Notes: a model not told the origin generated them from the letters alone. A stretch of 64,000 bases of DNA from Kitasatospora sp. NA04385 (GCF_013364235.1 NZ_CP054919.1:7075728-7139727), one strand, 5' to 3'. Counted from the first letter of the stretch, positions 7,573 through 15,956 are shown. Numbers and translations are program-made.

Positions 7573-8571
7573 CTACAGCCAGCCCGCCCGCTTGAACAGC
7601 CGGTGCAGGCCGAAGCAGACGCCCGCCATCACGGCCAGCACCGCCGGGTAGCCCCAGGGCTGGCGCAGTTCCGGCATGTGCTCGAAGTTCATCCCGTAGA
7701 TGCCCGCGATCATGGTGGGCACGGCGGCCAGCGCGGCCCACGCGGAGATCTTCCGCATGTCGTCGTTCTGCTGCACGCTGACCTGCGCCAGGTTGGCGGA
7801 CAGGATGTCGGAGAGCAGCCGGTCCAGGCTCTCCACCACTTCGTTGACCTTGGCCAGGTGGTCCGCGACGTCCCGGAAGTACGGGCGCAGCCCGTCCGCG
7901 ACGAACGGCACCTGGACGTCGGTGCCGACCCGGGTCAGCCGCAGCGCGGGCTCCATCAGCGGGAAGGTGGCCTTGCGGAAGCCCACCACCTGCCGCTTGA
8001 AGCCGTAGATCCGCTCGGCCGCGCCGCGCGAGCGCCCGGGGGAGAAGATCTGCTCCTCCAACTCGTCCAGGTCGGTCTGCAGTTCGGTGGCCACGTCGAG
8101 GTACTGGTCGACCACCAGGTCGCAGACCGCGTACAGCACGGCGGCGGGCCCGTGCGCGAGCAGTTCGGGCTGCTGCTCCAGCCGGGCCCGCAGGTCCTTG
8201 AGCGGGCTCTCCGGGCCGTGCCGGACGGTCATCACGTACGAGTCGCCCAGGAAGATCATCAGCTCGCCGATCGAGACCGTCTCGTCCCGCTGGTGGTACT
8301 CGGCGGTCTTCAGGACGGTGAACACCGAGTCCCGGTAGATGTCGACCTTCGGGCGCTGGTGCGCCGTCACGGCGTCCTCCACCGCCAGCGGGTGCAGCCC
8401 GAACTCGTCGGCGACGTGGTCGAACTCCTCCTCGGTCGGGTCCGCCAGGCCGATCCACAGGAACCCGTCCCCGGCCGCGCGGACCTCCGCCAGGGCGTCC
8501 GAGAAGTCCTTCGGGCCCTCGGAGCGCTTGCCGTCCCGGTAGATGCCGCAATCCACGATCATGCCCGCCAT
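7573..8571 (-). CDS. corA: CorA-family magnesium/cobalt transporter
   Basis: 332-residue CorA/MIT channel. The N-terminal two thirds form the soluble funnel (FLWIGLADPTEEEFDHVADEF, then a long helix around LDRLLSDILSANLAQVSVQQNDDMRKISAW). The C-terminal end has two membrane helices, AAVPTMIAGIYGMNF and YPAVLAVMAGVCFGLHRLF, with the signature GMN in YGMNFEHMPEL in the periplasmic loop. It mediates Mg2+ (or Co2+/Ni2+) influx as a pentamer. A basic C-terminus KRAGWL follows TM2 as expected. The first ATG is chosen; a second Met three residues later is possible. It is divergent from the histidine phosphatase gene with 53 bp between starts. Confidence 0.95.
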   Translation of the reverse strand: MAGMIVDCGIYRDGKRSEGPKDFSDALAEVRAAGDGFLWIGLADPTEEEFDHVADEFGLHPLAVEDAVTAHQRPKVDIYRDSVFTVLKTAEYHQRDETVSIGELMIFLGDSYVMTVRHGPESPLKDLRARLEQQPELLAHGPAAVLYAVCDLVVDQYLDVATELQTDLDELEEQIFSPGRSRGAAERIYGFKRQVVGFRKATFPLMEPALRLTRVGTDVQVPFVADGLRPYFRDVADHLAKVNEVVESLDRLLSDILSANLAQVSVQQNDDMRKISAWAALAAVPTMIAGIYGMNFEHMPELRQPWGYPAVLAVMAGVCFGLHRLFKRAGWL

Positions 8572-8611
8572 TGTGACCCGAACGGCCCGCCGGAGGGAGG
8601 GGCCGACCCCG

Positions 8612-8617
8612 TACCCT
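8612..8617 (+). promoter_or_regulatory. -10 element (TACCCT) of a likely leaderless transcript
   Basis: TACCCT ends 7 nt before the ATG of the phosphatase gene. A weak TTGAGG lies inside the spacer and cannot serve as a normally spaced Shine-Dalgarno. Confidence 0.5.
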
Positions 8618-8624
8618 TTGAGGT

Positions 8625-9323
8625 ATGCCCACCCTGCTGCTCGTCCGCCACGGCCGTTCCACCGCCAACTCCGCCGGGATCCTCGCCGGATGGACGCCCG
8701 GAGTCGACCTGGACGACACCGGGCGGGCCCAGGCGGCCGAGCTGCCCGGTCGGCTCGCCGGGCTGCCGATCGCCCGCCTGGTCAGCAGCCCGCTGGAGCG
8801 CTGCCGGCAGACGCTGGAGCCGCTGGCCGCCGCCCGCCCCGAACTGGCCGCCCCCGAGCTGGACGAGCGGCTGGGCGAGTGCCACTACGGCGAGTGGACC
8901 GGCCGCCCGCTGTCCGAGCTGGCCGGCGAACCGCTCTGGCGCACCGTCCAGGACCACGCCTCGGCCGCAGCCTTCCCCGGCGGCGAGTCGCTGCGCGCGC
9001 TCAGCCACCGCACCGTCGACGCGGTGCGCGAGTGGAACGACAAGGTCGCCGTCGACCACGGGCCGGACGCGCTCTGGGCCGCCGCCACCCACGGCGACGT
9101 GATCAAGGCGATCGTCGCGGACGCGCTCGGCCTGCACCTCGACCACTTCCAGCGGATCTCGGTCGAGCCCTGCTCGGTCACCGCGATCCGCTACACCCCG
9201 CACCGCCCCTACCTGCTGCGCCTGGGCGAGACCGGCTCGCTCGCCGCCCTGGCCCCGCGCCCGCACGGGCACTCGGCCGGCGACGACGCGGTGGTCGGCG
9301 GCGACACCGGCAGCACCGCCTGA
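8625..9323 (+). CDS. Histidine phosphatase (MSMEG_4193-type phosphomutase family)
   Basis: 232 residues. The N-terminal LLLVRHGRSTAN holds the phospho-accepting His of the RHG motif. The other catalytic groups are Arg in SSPLERCRQT, Glu in GECHYGEWTG and the second His in AATHGDVIKA. It belongs to the actinobacterial subgroup I know as MSMEG_4193/TIGR03848, which is regularly followed by a DUF3090 gene and an SCO1664-family gene, exactly as here. The substrate is unknown; it is phosphatase- or mutase-like in chemistry. The last 35 residues are a Gly/Asp-rich tail that runs into a 15-bp tandem repeat containing the stop codon. Confidence 0.9.
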   Translation: MPTLLLVRHGRSTANSAGILAGWTPGVDLDDTGRAQAAELPGRLAGLPIARLVSSPLERCRQTLEPLAAARPELAAPELDERLGECHYGEWTGRPLSELAGEPLWRTVQDHASAAAFPGGESLRALSHRTVDAVREWNDKVAVDHGPDALWAAATHGDVIKAIVADALGLHLDHFQRISVEPCSVTAIRYTPHRPYLLRLGETGSLAALAPRPHGHSAGDDAVVGGDTGSTA

Positions 9324-9407
9324 GCACCCACCGCCCGAGCACCCACCGCCCGAGCACCCACCGCCCGACCAGCACCGCCTGAGCACCCACCGCCCGAGCA
9401 CCCACCG
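9312..9407. repeat. 15-bp minisatellite spanning the stop codon
   Basis: About six copies of a unit close to GAGCACCCACCGCCC, with one copy interrupted by ACCAGCACCGCCT. The TGA stop of the phosphatase gene is formed inside the first copy, and a second in-repeat TGA occurs about 57 bp later. Confidence 0.85.
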
Positions 9408-9578
9408 GAACCGTTCGAGCACGGACCGGCCCCGCGCCGGCCCCGCATCGGTTCCGCACCGCCCCGCGGCCAACTGCCCGGCCGCACACGGGAACCGACC
9501 GCCCCGTGTGCCGTACCGGGGCGGTTTGGCCGTAGGGTGAGATCGAGAAGACCGCAACCCCCCTCCGGAGCGAGCAGC

Positions 9579-10142
9579 GTGTCCCGTCAGGTCCACTTCT
9601 TCGACCAGCCCGAGCGCTTCGTGGCCGGCACCGTCGGCCAGCCCGGTGCCCGCGCGTTCTACCTGCAGGCCTCCTCGCGCGGCCGGATCACCAGTGTCCT
9701 GCTGGAGAAGACCCAGGTCGCCGCGCTCGCCGAGCGCATCGAGGAGGTCCTCGACGAGGCGCTGCGGCGCAGCGCCGGCGAGGCCCCGATCCCGGCCGTC
9801 GCCCCCGCCGAGCTGCTCGACACCGCCCCGCTCGACCTGCCGCTGGAGCAGGAGTTCCGGGTCGGCACGATGGCCCTGGCCTGGGACGCCCGCGACGAGT
9901 GCCTGGTGGTCGAGGCCCAGGCGTACGTCGAGGAGTCCGAGGAGGAGAACGAGGCCGAGGTCTTCGACGACGAGAACGGCCCGGACCTGCTCCGGGTCCG
10001 GCTCAGCGGCGCGATGGCCCGGGTGTTCGCCAAGCGCGCCCTGGACCTGGTCGCCGCCGGCCGCAAGCCCTGCCCGTTCTGCAACCTCCCGCTCGACCCG
10101 GAGGGCCACCTGTGCCCGCGCGCGAACGGCTACCGGCGCTGA
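9579..10142 (+). CDS. DUF3090 family protein (TIGR03847-like)
   Basis: 187 residues starting (GTG) MSRQVHFFDQPERFVAGTVG, typical of the actinobacterial DUF3090 family. It ends in a zinc-ribbon-like CPFCN...CPRANGYRR. The middle is acidic (EESEEENEAEVFDDENG). The function is unknown; the family is tied genomically to the phosphatase upstream and the kinase-like gene downstream. GGAG nine nt before the GTG supports this start over another GTG 42 bp upstream. A TAGGGT hexamer at about 9533 could be the -10 of a promoter of its own. The 3' end overlaps the next gene, so translation is coupled. Confidence 0.9.
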   Translation: MSRQVHFFDQPERFVAGTVGQPGARAFYLQASSRGRITSVLLEKTQVAALAERIEEVLDEALRRSAGEAPIPAVAPAELLDTAPLDLPLEQEFRVGTMALAWDARDECLVVEAQAYVEESEEENEAEVFDDENGPDLLRVRLSGAMARVFAKRALDLVAAGRKPCPFCNLPLDPEGHLCPRANGYRR

Positions 10143-11011
10143 ACGAGGACGCGGCGGGGGAGCAGGTGGAACAGGTCGGGGCACCCGGCACCGACCCGGC
10201 CACCAGCGCCGCGCTGGCCGCCGACCCCGCCGCCGCGCTCACCCTGCTGCGCGAGGGCGCCCTCGCCGTGCACGGCCGGGTCACCGACGCCTCCAACGCC
10301 GTCCTGTACTGCACCGTCACGCTGGACGGCGTCACCGCGCCCTGCGTGTACAAGCCGGTCGCGGGGGAGCGCCCGCTGTGGGACTTCCCCGACGGCACCC
10401 TGGCCGGCCGGGAGGCCGCCGCCCACGCGCTCTCCGCCGCCACCGGCTGGCACCTCGTCCCGCCCACCGTGCTGCGCGACGGCCCGGCCGGGCCCGGCAC
10501 GGTCCAGCTGTGGATCGAACCCGACCCGGACGCGCCCGAGCTGCTCGACCTCCAGCCCCTGGACGGCGTCCGGGAGGGCTGGCTGCCCGTGGTCCGGGCC
10601 GAGGTCGAGGGCGGCCGCCAGGTCTGGCTGGTGCACCGCGACGACGAGCAGCTGCGCCGCCTGGCCGTGCTGGACGCCGTCCTCAACAACGCCGACCGCA
10701 AGGGCGGCCACTGGCTGCCCGCCGCCGACGGCCGGATCTACGGCATCGACCACGGCGTCACCTTCCACACCGAGCCGAAGCTGCGCACCCTGCTCTGGGG
10801 CTGGGCCGAACAGCCGCTCACCGCCGAGGCGCTCGACGTCCTGGCCCGGCTCGCCGCCGACCTGGCGGGACCGCTCGGCGAGCGGCTCGGCCCGCACCTG
10901 ACGCCCGGTGAACTGGCCGCGCTGAAGGACCGGACGGCCGCGCTGCGGGCCTCGGGACGGCACCCGCTGCCGTCACGGGAGTGGCCTTCTATTCCCTGGC
11001 CGCCGGTCTGA
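10112..11011 (+). CDS. SCO1664-family protein (phosphoinositide-kinase-like fold)
   Basis: Up to 299 residues. Landmarks are HGRVTDASNAVLYCTVTLDG, CVYKPVAGERPLWDFPDGTL (ATP-contacting Lys candidate), RLAVLDAVLNNADRKGGHWL (catalytic-loop-like N and D) and GIDHGVTFH (metal-binding Asp). These match the TIGR03843 family, described as PI3/4-kinase-like; its biological substrate is unknown. It forms a conserved trio with the histidine phosphatase and the DUF3090 gene. The start is uncertain: GTG at 10112 follows GGAGG by 8 nt and overlaps the previous gene by 31 bp, while GTG at 10166 follows GGGGGAG by 4 nt. Family similarity begins only at about residue 35, so both fit. Confidence 0.85.
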   Translation: MPARERLPALNEDAAGEQVEQVGAPGTDPATSAALAADPAAALTLLREGALAVHGRVTDASNAVLYCTVTLDGVTAPCVYKPVAGERPLWDFPDGTLAGREAAAHALSAATGWHLVPPTVLRDGPAGPGTVQLWIEPDPDAPELLDLQPLDGVREGWLPVVRAEVEGGRQVWLVHRDDEQLRRLAVLDAVLNNADRKGGHWLPAADGRIYGIDHGVTFHTEPKLRTLLWGWAEQPLTAEALDVLARLAADLAGPLGERLGPHLTPGELAALKDRTAALRASGRHPLPSREWPSIPWPPV

Positions 11012-11087
11012 TACCGATCCGAAACCCAGGACGAACGGATTCCGGCCGATCGCGTCCGTAGGTTGGTCTTTCAAATGATCGCAAGGT

Positions 11088-11093
11088 TAGAGT
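11088..11093 (+). promoter_or_regulatory. -10 element (TAGAGT) of mshC, leaderless layout
   Basis: TAGAGT ends 7 nt before the mshC ATG. A TTGGTC at 11063-11068 is a possible -35 with a 19-bp spacer. No Shine-Dalgarno is present. Confidence 0.55.
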
Positions 11094-11100
11094 CGGTGCC

Positions 11101-12330
11101 ATGCATGCCTGGCCCGCCTCCGAGGTTCCCGCCCTGCCCGGTCAGGGGCTTCCCCTGCGCATTTACGACACCGCCACCAGCAGTGTCCGAGAAGTCGTGC
11201 CCACCGGCCCGACCGCCCGGCTCTACGTCTGCGGCATCACCCCCTACGACGCGACCCACCTGGGCCACGCAGCCACCTACAACGCCTTCGACCTGGTCCA
11301 GCGGGTCTGGAAGGACGGCGGCCACGACGTCGTCTACGTCCAGAACGTCACCGACGTCGACGACCCGCTGCTGGAGCGGGCCGAGGCCACCGGCCAGGAC
11401 TGGACCGAACTCGCCGAGCGCGAGACCGCGCTGTTCCGCGAGGACATGACCGCGCTGCGGATGCTCCCGCCCGCGCACTACGTCGGCGCCGTCGAGTCCA
11501 TTCCGTGGATCGTCCCGCTGGTGCAGCGCCTGCTCGCCTCCGGCGCGGCCTACGAGGTCGACGGCGACGTCTACTTCTCGGTCGAGTCCGACCCGCGCTT
11601 CGGCGAGGTCTCCGGCCTCACCCCCGAGCAGATGCTCCCGGTCTTCGCCGAGCGCGGCGGCGACCCCGGGCGCCCCGGCAAGAAGAACCCGCTGGACGCC
11701 CTGCTGTGGCTCTCCGCCCGGCCCGGCGAACCCGCCTGGGACACCGAGCTGGGCCGCGGCCGCCCCGGCTGGCACATCGAGTGCGTGGCCATCGCGCTGC
11801 AGTTCCTCGGGATGGACTTCGACATCCAGGGCGGCGGCAGCGACCTGTCCTTCCCGCACCACGAGATGGGCGCCGCGCACGCCCAGGTCGCCCTCGGCGA
11901 GCACCCCTACGCCCGCGCGTACGTGCACGCCGGCATGGTCGGCCTGGACGGGCACAAGATGTCCAAGTCCCGCGGCAACCTGGTCTTCGTCTCGGCCCTG
12001 CGCCGCGACGGCGTCGACCCGGCGGCGATCCGGCTCGCCCTGCTCGCCCACCACTACCGCAGCGACTGGGAGTGGACCGCGGCGGACCTGGACGCCGCGC
12101 TCACCCGGCTGGCCGCCTGGCGCTCCGCGGTCTCCCGCCCGGACGGCCCCTCCGCCGAGGCCCTGCTCGGAGAGGTCCGCGCCGCCCTCGCCGACGACCT
12201 GGACACCCCGGCCGCGCTGGCCGCCGTCGACCGCTGGGCCGCCACCGCCGGCGCCGAGGGCGGCGAGGACACCGGCGCCCCCGGCCTGGTCTCCCGCACC
12301 GTCGACGCCCTGCTCGGCGTCGCGCTGTAG
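11101..12330 (+). CDS. mshC: Cysteine:glucosaminyl-inositol ligase (mycothiol synthesis)
   Basis: 409 residues. MshC joins L-cysteine to GlcN-Ins with ATP to give Cys-GlcN-Ins, the third step of mycothiol synthesis in the cytoplasm. It is a class-I tRNA-synthetase relative: LYVCGITPYDATHLGHAATY has the zinc Cys and the HIGH-like THLGHA (about residue 52), WHIECVAIALQFLG and SFPHHEMGAAH supply the remaining zinc ligands, and KMSKS sits at residue 286. The opening MHAWPASEVPALPGQG is the MshC form rather than CysRS, and the protein lacks the long CysRS C-terminal anticodon domain. It is preceded by the phosphatase/DUF3090/SCO1664 trio, an arrangement conserved in actinobacteria. Confidence 0.96.
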   Translation: MHAWPASEVPALPGQGLPLRIYDTATSSVREVVPTGPTARLYVCGITPYDATHLGHAATYNAFDLVQRVWKDGGHDVVYVQNVTDVDDPLLERAEATGQDWTELAERETALFREDMTALRMLPPAHYVGAVESIPWIVPLVQRLLASGAAYEVDGDVYFSVESDPRFGEVSGLTPEQMLPVFAERGGDPGRPGKKNPLDALLWLSARPGEPAWDTELGRGRPGWHIECVAIALQFLGMDFDIQGGGSDLSFPHHEMGAAHAQVALGEHPYARAYVHAGMVGLDGHKMSKSRGNLVFVSALRRDGVDPAAIRLALLAHHYRSDWEWTAADLDAALTRLAAWRSAVSRPDGPSAEALLGEVRAALADDLDTPAALAAVDRWAATAGAEGGEDTGAPGLVSRTVDALLGVAL

Positions 12331-12351
12331 CACCCGGCCCGGCCCCCGCGG

Positions 12352-12398
12352 CGCGGACCGGCCCCGGGAGGGCACCACCCTCCCGGGGCCGGTCCGCG
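12352..12398. terminator. Bidirectional hairpin terminator
   Basis: Perfect 21-bp arms (12352-12372 with 12378-12398) and a 5-nt loop CACCA, between mshC and the convergent PAC2 gene. Confidence 0.85.
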
Positions 12399-12414
12399 TG
12401 GCGCGGGCCCGCGC

Positions 12415-13326
12415 CTACTCCTCGTCCTCGTCCTTCGGCCGCTCCGTCGCGTGGCCGGTGATCGGCTTCTCGCCGGTCGGCCCCTGGTTGTCCCGCCGCC
12501 GCAGGTACCGCTCGAACTCCCGGGCGATCGCGTCCCCCGAGGCCTCCGGCAGCTCCGCGGTGTCCTGCGCCTCCTCCAACTGCTGGACGTACTCCGCGAC
12601 TTCGGAGTCCTCCGCGGCGAGCTGGTCCACCCCGAGCTGCCAGGCCCGGGCGTCCTCGGCGAGCTCGCCCGGCGGGATGCGCAGGTCGAGCAGGTCCTCG
12701 ACCTTGTTGATCAGGGCGAGGGTGGCCTTGGGGTTGGGCGGCTGGGAGACGTAGTGCGGCACGGCCGCCCAGAAGGTCACCGCGGGGACGCCGGCGTGCG
12801 CGCAGGCCTCCTGGAGGACGCCCACGATGCCGGTGGGGCCCTCGTAGCGGCTCTCCTCCAGGTCGAGCGAGCGGGCCACCGTGGCGTCCGAGGTGACGCC
12901 GGAGACCGGCACCGGCCGGGTGTGCGGGGCGTCGCCCAGCAGCGCGCCCAGGATGACGACCAGCTCGACGCCCAGCTCGTGGGCGAAGCCCAGCAGTTCG
13001 TTGCAGTAGGAGCGCCAGCGCATGCTGGGCTCGATGCCGCGGACGAGCACCAGGTCCCGCGGCTTGGGCTCGGTGACCCGGACCACCGACAGCCGGGTGG
13101 TGGGCCAGGTGATCCGGCGGACGCCGCCGTCGAGCCAGATGGTGGGCCGGTTGACCTGGAAGTCGTAGTAGTCCTCGGCGTCGAGCGCGGCGAACACCTT
13201 GCCGCCCCAGGTCTCGTCGAGGTGCCCGAGCGCGGCGGAGGCCGCGTCGCCGGCGTCGTTCCAGCCCTCGAAGGCGCAGATCATCACCGGGTCGATCAAC
13301 TCGGGAAGGTCTTCCAGCTCGATCAC
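12415..13326 (-). CDS. PAC2 family protein (ParJ-like)
   Basis: 303 residues starting (GTG) with IELEDLPELIDPVMICAFEG. PAC2-family landmarks are EGWNDAGDAASAAL, DFQVNRPTIWLDGG, ELVVILGALLGDAPHTRP and PAVTFWAAVPHYVS. The C-terminal 60 residues are charged and end KDEDEE. In Streptomyces the gene next to mshC is, as I recall, SCO1662 (ParJ), a protein reported to interact with ParA during sporulation septation, so a role in chromosome segregation is possible but inferred from position only. The PAC2 fold is related to proteasome-assembly chaperones. The start is placed at the GTG after GGGAG; the upstream in-frame extension lacks family similarity. Confidence 0.88.
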   Translation of the reverse strand: MIELEDLPELIDPVMICAFEGWNDAGDAASAALGHLDETWGGKVFAALDAEDYYDFQVNRPTIWLDGGVRRITWPTTRLSVVRVTEPKPRDLVLVRGIEPSMRWRSYCNELLGFAHELGVELVVILGALLGDAPHTRPVPVSGVTSDATVARSLDLEESRYEGPTGIVGVLQEACAHAGVPAVTFWAAVPHYVSQPPNPKATLALINKVEDLLDLRIPPGELAEDARAWQLGVDQLAAEDSEVAEYVQQLEEAQDTAELPEASGDAIAREFERYLRRRDNQGPTGEKPITGHATERPKDEDEE

Positions 13327-13595
13327 CCGGCATCTCCCTCCGTCAGTGGCGGGGGCACTGCCGCCCCCGTGGTCCCTTACTGCCCAGCCTACGGGCATTG
13401 AATGCCCCCGTGGGCCGGGTGAGGTGCCCAAGCGTAGTGGTGCCGGGCGACGCTCCGGCCCGGGCCGGTCCGACCCGGGCCGCGGCGCCTCCGTTCGCGA
13501 TCCGGACGGGGAACCAGCAGGCTGGTCCGGGGGATTCGTCCCCGTTCGTCACGGTCGGTTTCCCACCGCCGTTCAGCCTGCGAGGAGAGAAGGAC

Positions 13596-14609
13596 ATGAA
13601 GGCAGCCGTCGTCCGGGACTTCACCGAGCCGCTGGAGATCGAGGAGCGCGAGGTGCCCTCCCCGGAGCCGCACCAGGTGCTGGTGCGGATCGAGTGCTCC
13701 GGCCTGTGCCACACCGACATCCACGCCGCGCACGGCGACTGGCCGGTCAAGCCGTCCCCGCCGTTCGTGCCCGGCCACGAGGGCGTCGGCATCGTGGAGG
13801 CGGCCGGCGCGGACGTCCGGCACGTGCAGGTCGGCGAGCGGGTGGCGATCCCGTGGCTGGCCGACGCCTGCGGCCGGTGCGACCACTGCGTGAGCGGCTG
13901 GGAGACGCTCTGCCTCAGCCAGCACAACTCCGGCTACTCGGTGGACGGCGCGTACGCCCAGTACGCGCTGGCGCACGGCGACTACGTCGTCCCGGTGCCG
14001 GACGGGGTGGACCCGATGGACGCCGCGCCGCTGTCCTGCGCGGGCGTCACCACCTACAAGGCGCTCAAGCTCTCCGGCGCCCGCCCGGGCACCCGGGTGC
14101 TGATCTCCGGCATCGGCGGCCTCGGCCACCTGGCGCTCCAGTACGCGCGGATCTTCGGCGCCGAGACGGTCGCCGTCGACATCACCGACGACAAGCTGAA
14201 GCTGGCGAAGGAGCTCGGCGCCGACCACGTGATCGACGCCCGCACCCAGGACGTCGCGCACGAGGTGCAGAAGCTCGGCGGCGCCGACGCGGCGGTCTCG
14301 CTGGCCGTCTCCAACGCCTCCTTCCGGGCCGCCTACGACTCGCTGCGCCGCGGCGGCACGCTCGTCCTGGTCGCCCTGCCCGCCGAGGGCGAGCTGACCC
14401 TGCCGGTGTTCGACACGGTGCTGAACGGGACGAAGGTGATCGGCTCGATCGTCGGCACCCGGCAGGACCTGGCGGAGGTGTTCCGGCTGCACCAACTGGG
14501 CCGGACGAAGGTGATCCGGGAGACCCGCAGGCTGGAGGAGGTCAACACCTGCTTCGAGGAGGTGCTCGCCGGGAAGGTCTCGGCCCGGCTGGTGTTCGAC
14601 CTGCGCTGA
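13596..14609 (+). CDS. adhP: Zinc-dependent alcohol dehydrogenase (AdhP-like)
   Basis: 337-residue medium-chain dehydrogenase oxidising primary alcohols to aldehydes with NAD+. Catalytic zinc ligands are Cys in CSGLCHTD and His/Glu in PGHEGVG. The structural zinc is bound by the Cys cluster ADACGRCDHCVSGWETLCL. The nucleotide-binding glycine motif is SGIGGLGHLALQYA, and AVDITDDKLKLAKELGAD carries the Asp that favours NAD+. The ATG follows GAGGAGAGAAGG. It stands alone, divergent from the PAC2 gene and ahead of a strong terminator, so it is not part of the glucan operon that follows. Confidence 0.93.
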   Translation: MKAAVVRDFTEPLEIEEREVPSPEPHQVLVRIECSGLCHTDIHAAHGDWPVKPSPPFVPGHEGVGIVEAAGADVRHVQVGERVAIPWLADACGRCDHCVSGWETLCLSQHNSGYSVDGAYAQYALAHGDYVVPVPDGVDPMDAAPLSCAGVTTYKALKLSGARPGTRVLISGIGGLGHLALQYARIFGAETVAVDITDDKLKLAKELGADHVIDARTQDVAHEVQKLGGADAAVSLAVSNASFRAAYDSLRRGGTLVLVALPAEGELTLPVFDTVLNGTKVIGSIVGTRQDLAEVFRLHQLGRTKVIRETRRLEEVNTCFEEVLAGKVSARLVFDLR

Positions 14610-14635
14610 CCCCCGCAAGCCCCGCACGGCGAACC

Positions 14636-14665
14636 GAGGACGGAACCGACCGGTTCCGTCCTCTT
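14636..14665 (+). terminator. Rho-independent terminator of the alcohol dehydrogenase gene
   Basis: 12-bp perfect stem GAGGACGGAACC/GGTTCCGTCCTC with a 4-nt loop, followed by TTCT. Confidence 0.85.
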
Positions 14666-14675
14666 CTGCAAATCC

Positions 14676-14692
14676 ACGCAAGCCGCTTGCGT
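14676..14692. promoter_or_regulatory. 17-bp perfect palindrome, probable LacI-family operator
   Basis: ACGCAAGCCGCTTGCGT, two 8-bp half sites around a central C. It sits in the -35 region of the LacI-family gene that starts 22 bp downstream, the position expected for autorepression. Confidence 0.75.
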
Positions 14693-14701
14693 TTTCTGTC
14701 G

Positions 14702-14707
14702 TACACT
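14702..14707 (+). promoter_or_regulatory. -10 element (TACACT) of the lacI-type gene, leaderless layout
   Basis: TACACT ends 6 nt before the ATG. The usual -35 position is occupied by the palindromic operator. Confidence 0.55.
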
Positions 14708-14713
14708 CAGCAC

Positions 14714-15727
14714 ATGACACGACGACTTGCCGAGGTGGCGAAGAAGGTCGGGGTCAGCGAGGCGACCGTCAGCCGGGTGCTGAACGAGAAGCCCGGTGTC
14801 TCCGAAGCGACCAGGGCGGCCGTGCTCACCGCCCTCGACGTGCTCGGTTACGAGCGGCCCACCCAGCTGCGCGGGGAGCGCGCCCGACTGATCGGGCTGG
14901 TCCTGCCGGAGCTGGGCAACCCGATCTTCCCGGCGTTCGCGGAGGCGGTGGGCGGCGCGCTGGCCGGCCAGGGCTTCACGCCGGTGCTGTGCACCCAGAC
15001 CGCGGGCGGGGTCTCCGAGGCCGACTACGTCGACCTGCTGCTGGAGCAGCACGTCTCCGGCGTGGTGTTCTTCGGCGGCCTCTACGCCCAGGGCGACGCC
15101 CCGCACGAGCACTACCAGCGGCTGGCCGAGCGCAGCCTGCCCACCGTGCTGCTGAACGCCGCGATCGAGCACCTGGACTTCCCCCGGGTGTCCTGCGACG
15201 ACGCGGTGGCGATCGAGCAGGCCTTCGGCCACCTGCGGCAACTCGGGCACACCAAGGTCGGCCTGGTGCTCGGCCCGCTGGACCACATGCCCTCGCAGCG
15301 CAAGCTGGCCGCGGCCCGGGCGGTGGTCGGCAAGCTGGGCCTCGAACTGCCGGACCAGCACGTGGAACGGGCGCTGTTCAGCCTGGAGGGCGGCCAGGCG
15401 GCCACCACCCGGCTGCTGCGCCAGGGCGTCACCGGCGTGGTCTGCGCGAGCGACCCGCTGGCGCTGGGCGCGGTCCGCGCGGTGCGCCGGGCCGGGCTCG
15501 CGGTGCCGGACGACGTGTCGGTGGTCGGCTACGACGACTCCTCGTTCATGATGTGCACCGACCCGCCGCTGACCACCGTCCGGCAGCCGATCGAGGCCAT
15601 GGGCCGCGCGGTGGTCGACCTGCTGGTCGGCGAGATCGCCGGGGTCCGGGTCACCCACGACGAGCTGCTGTTCGAGCCCGAGCTGGTGGTGCGCGGGTCG
15701 ACCGCGCCGGCCCGCGAGCGGAGCTGA
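14714..15727 (+). CDS. LacI/GalR-family transcription regulator (MalR-like)
   Basis: 337 residues. The N-terminal helix-turn-helix and hinge are MTRRLAEVAKKVGVSEATVS and RVLNEKPGVSEATRAAVLTA. The periplasmic-binding-protein-like effector domain runs from LIGLVLPELGNPIFPAFAEA to the C-terminal DPPLTTVRQPIEAMGRAVVD. It resembles Streptomyces MalR/Reg1 regulators of alpha-glucan use. The palindrome overlapping its own promoter is a good operator candidate. It lies directly upstream of the GH87 glucanase gene and, further on, an ABC sugar transporter, so it most likely represses them until an alpha-glucan-derived sugar binds. The exact inducer cannot be read from sequence. Confidence 0.92.
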   Translation: MTRRLAEVAKKVGVSEATVSRVLNEKPGVSEATRAAVLTALDVLGYERPTQLRGERARLIGLVLPELGNPIFPAFAEAVGGALAGQGFTPVLCTQTAGGVSEADYVDLLLEQHVSGVVFFGGLYAQGDAPHEHYQRLAERSLPTVLLNAAIEHLDFPRVSCDDAVAIEQAFGHLRQLGHTKVGLVLGPLDHMPSQRKLAAARAVVGKLGLELPDQHVERALFSLEGGQAATTRLLRQGVTGVVCASDPLALGAVRAVRRAGLAVPDDVSVVGYDDSSFMMCTDPPLTTVRQPIEAMGRAVVDLLVGEIAGVRVTHDELLFEPELVVRGSTAPARERS

Positions 15728-15803
15728 GGCCGGGCCGCGCCGGGGAAGGCGTGATCAGCAGCAGGTAGCAGGCCCTTGACGGGGCGTCACAGCGGGACCG
15801 CCG

Positions 15804-15836
15804 AGCGGGCGGGCACTTCGGTGCCCGCCCGCTTTT
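15804..15836 (+). terminator. Rho-independent terminator with UUCG tetraloop
   Basis: 13-bp perfect stem AGCGGGCGGGCAC/GTGCCCGCCCGCT capped by TTCG and followed by TTTT. It isolates the regulator gene from the glucanase promoter. Confidence 0.9.
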
Positions 15837-15862
15837 CGTATGCGCACGCTTGGCCCGATCCG

Positions 15863-15891
15863 TTGACATGCTCGTAGCGCCGCTGTAACTC
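15863..15891 (+). promoter_or_regulatory. Housekeeping-type promoter of the GH87 gene
   Basis: TTGACA (15863-15868), a 17-bp spacer and TAACTC (15886-15891). Transcription would start near 15898. ACGCAA at 15904-15909, identical to an operator half site of the upstream LacI-type gene, falls just after the predicted start. Confidence 0.65.
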
Positions 15892-15956
15892 TTGGCTGCC
15901 ATCACGCAAAAGATGGACAGAAGATTGTCATCTTCTCGACCTTGTGAAGGGACGTC

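Noticed and set aside
3946..9102. Very long open frame on the plus strand across several genes
   Set aside because: Antisense or off-frame to well-recognised genes (RecD-like, aldo/keto reductase, LLM, corA); Arg/Gly-rich translation without any family.
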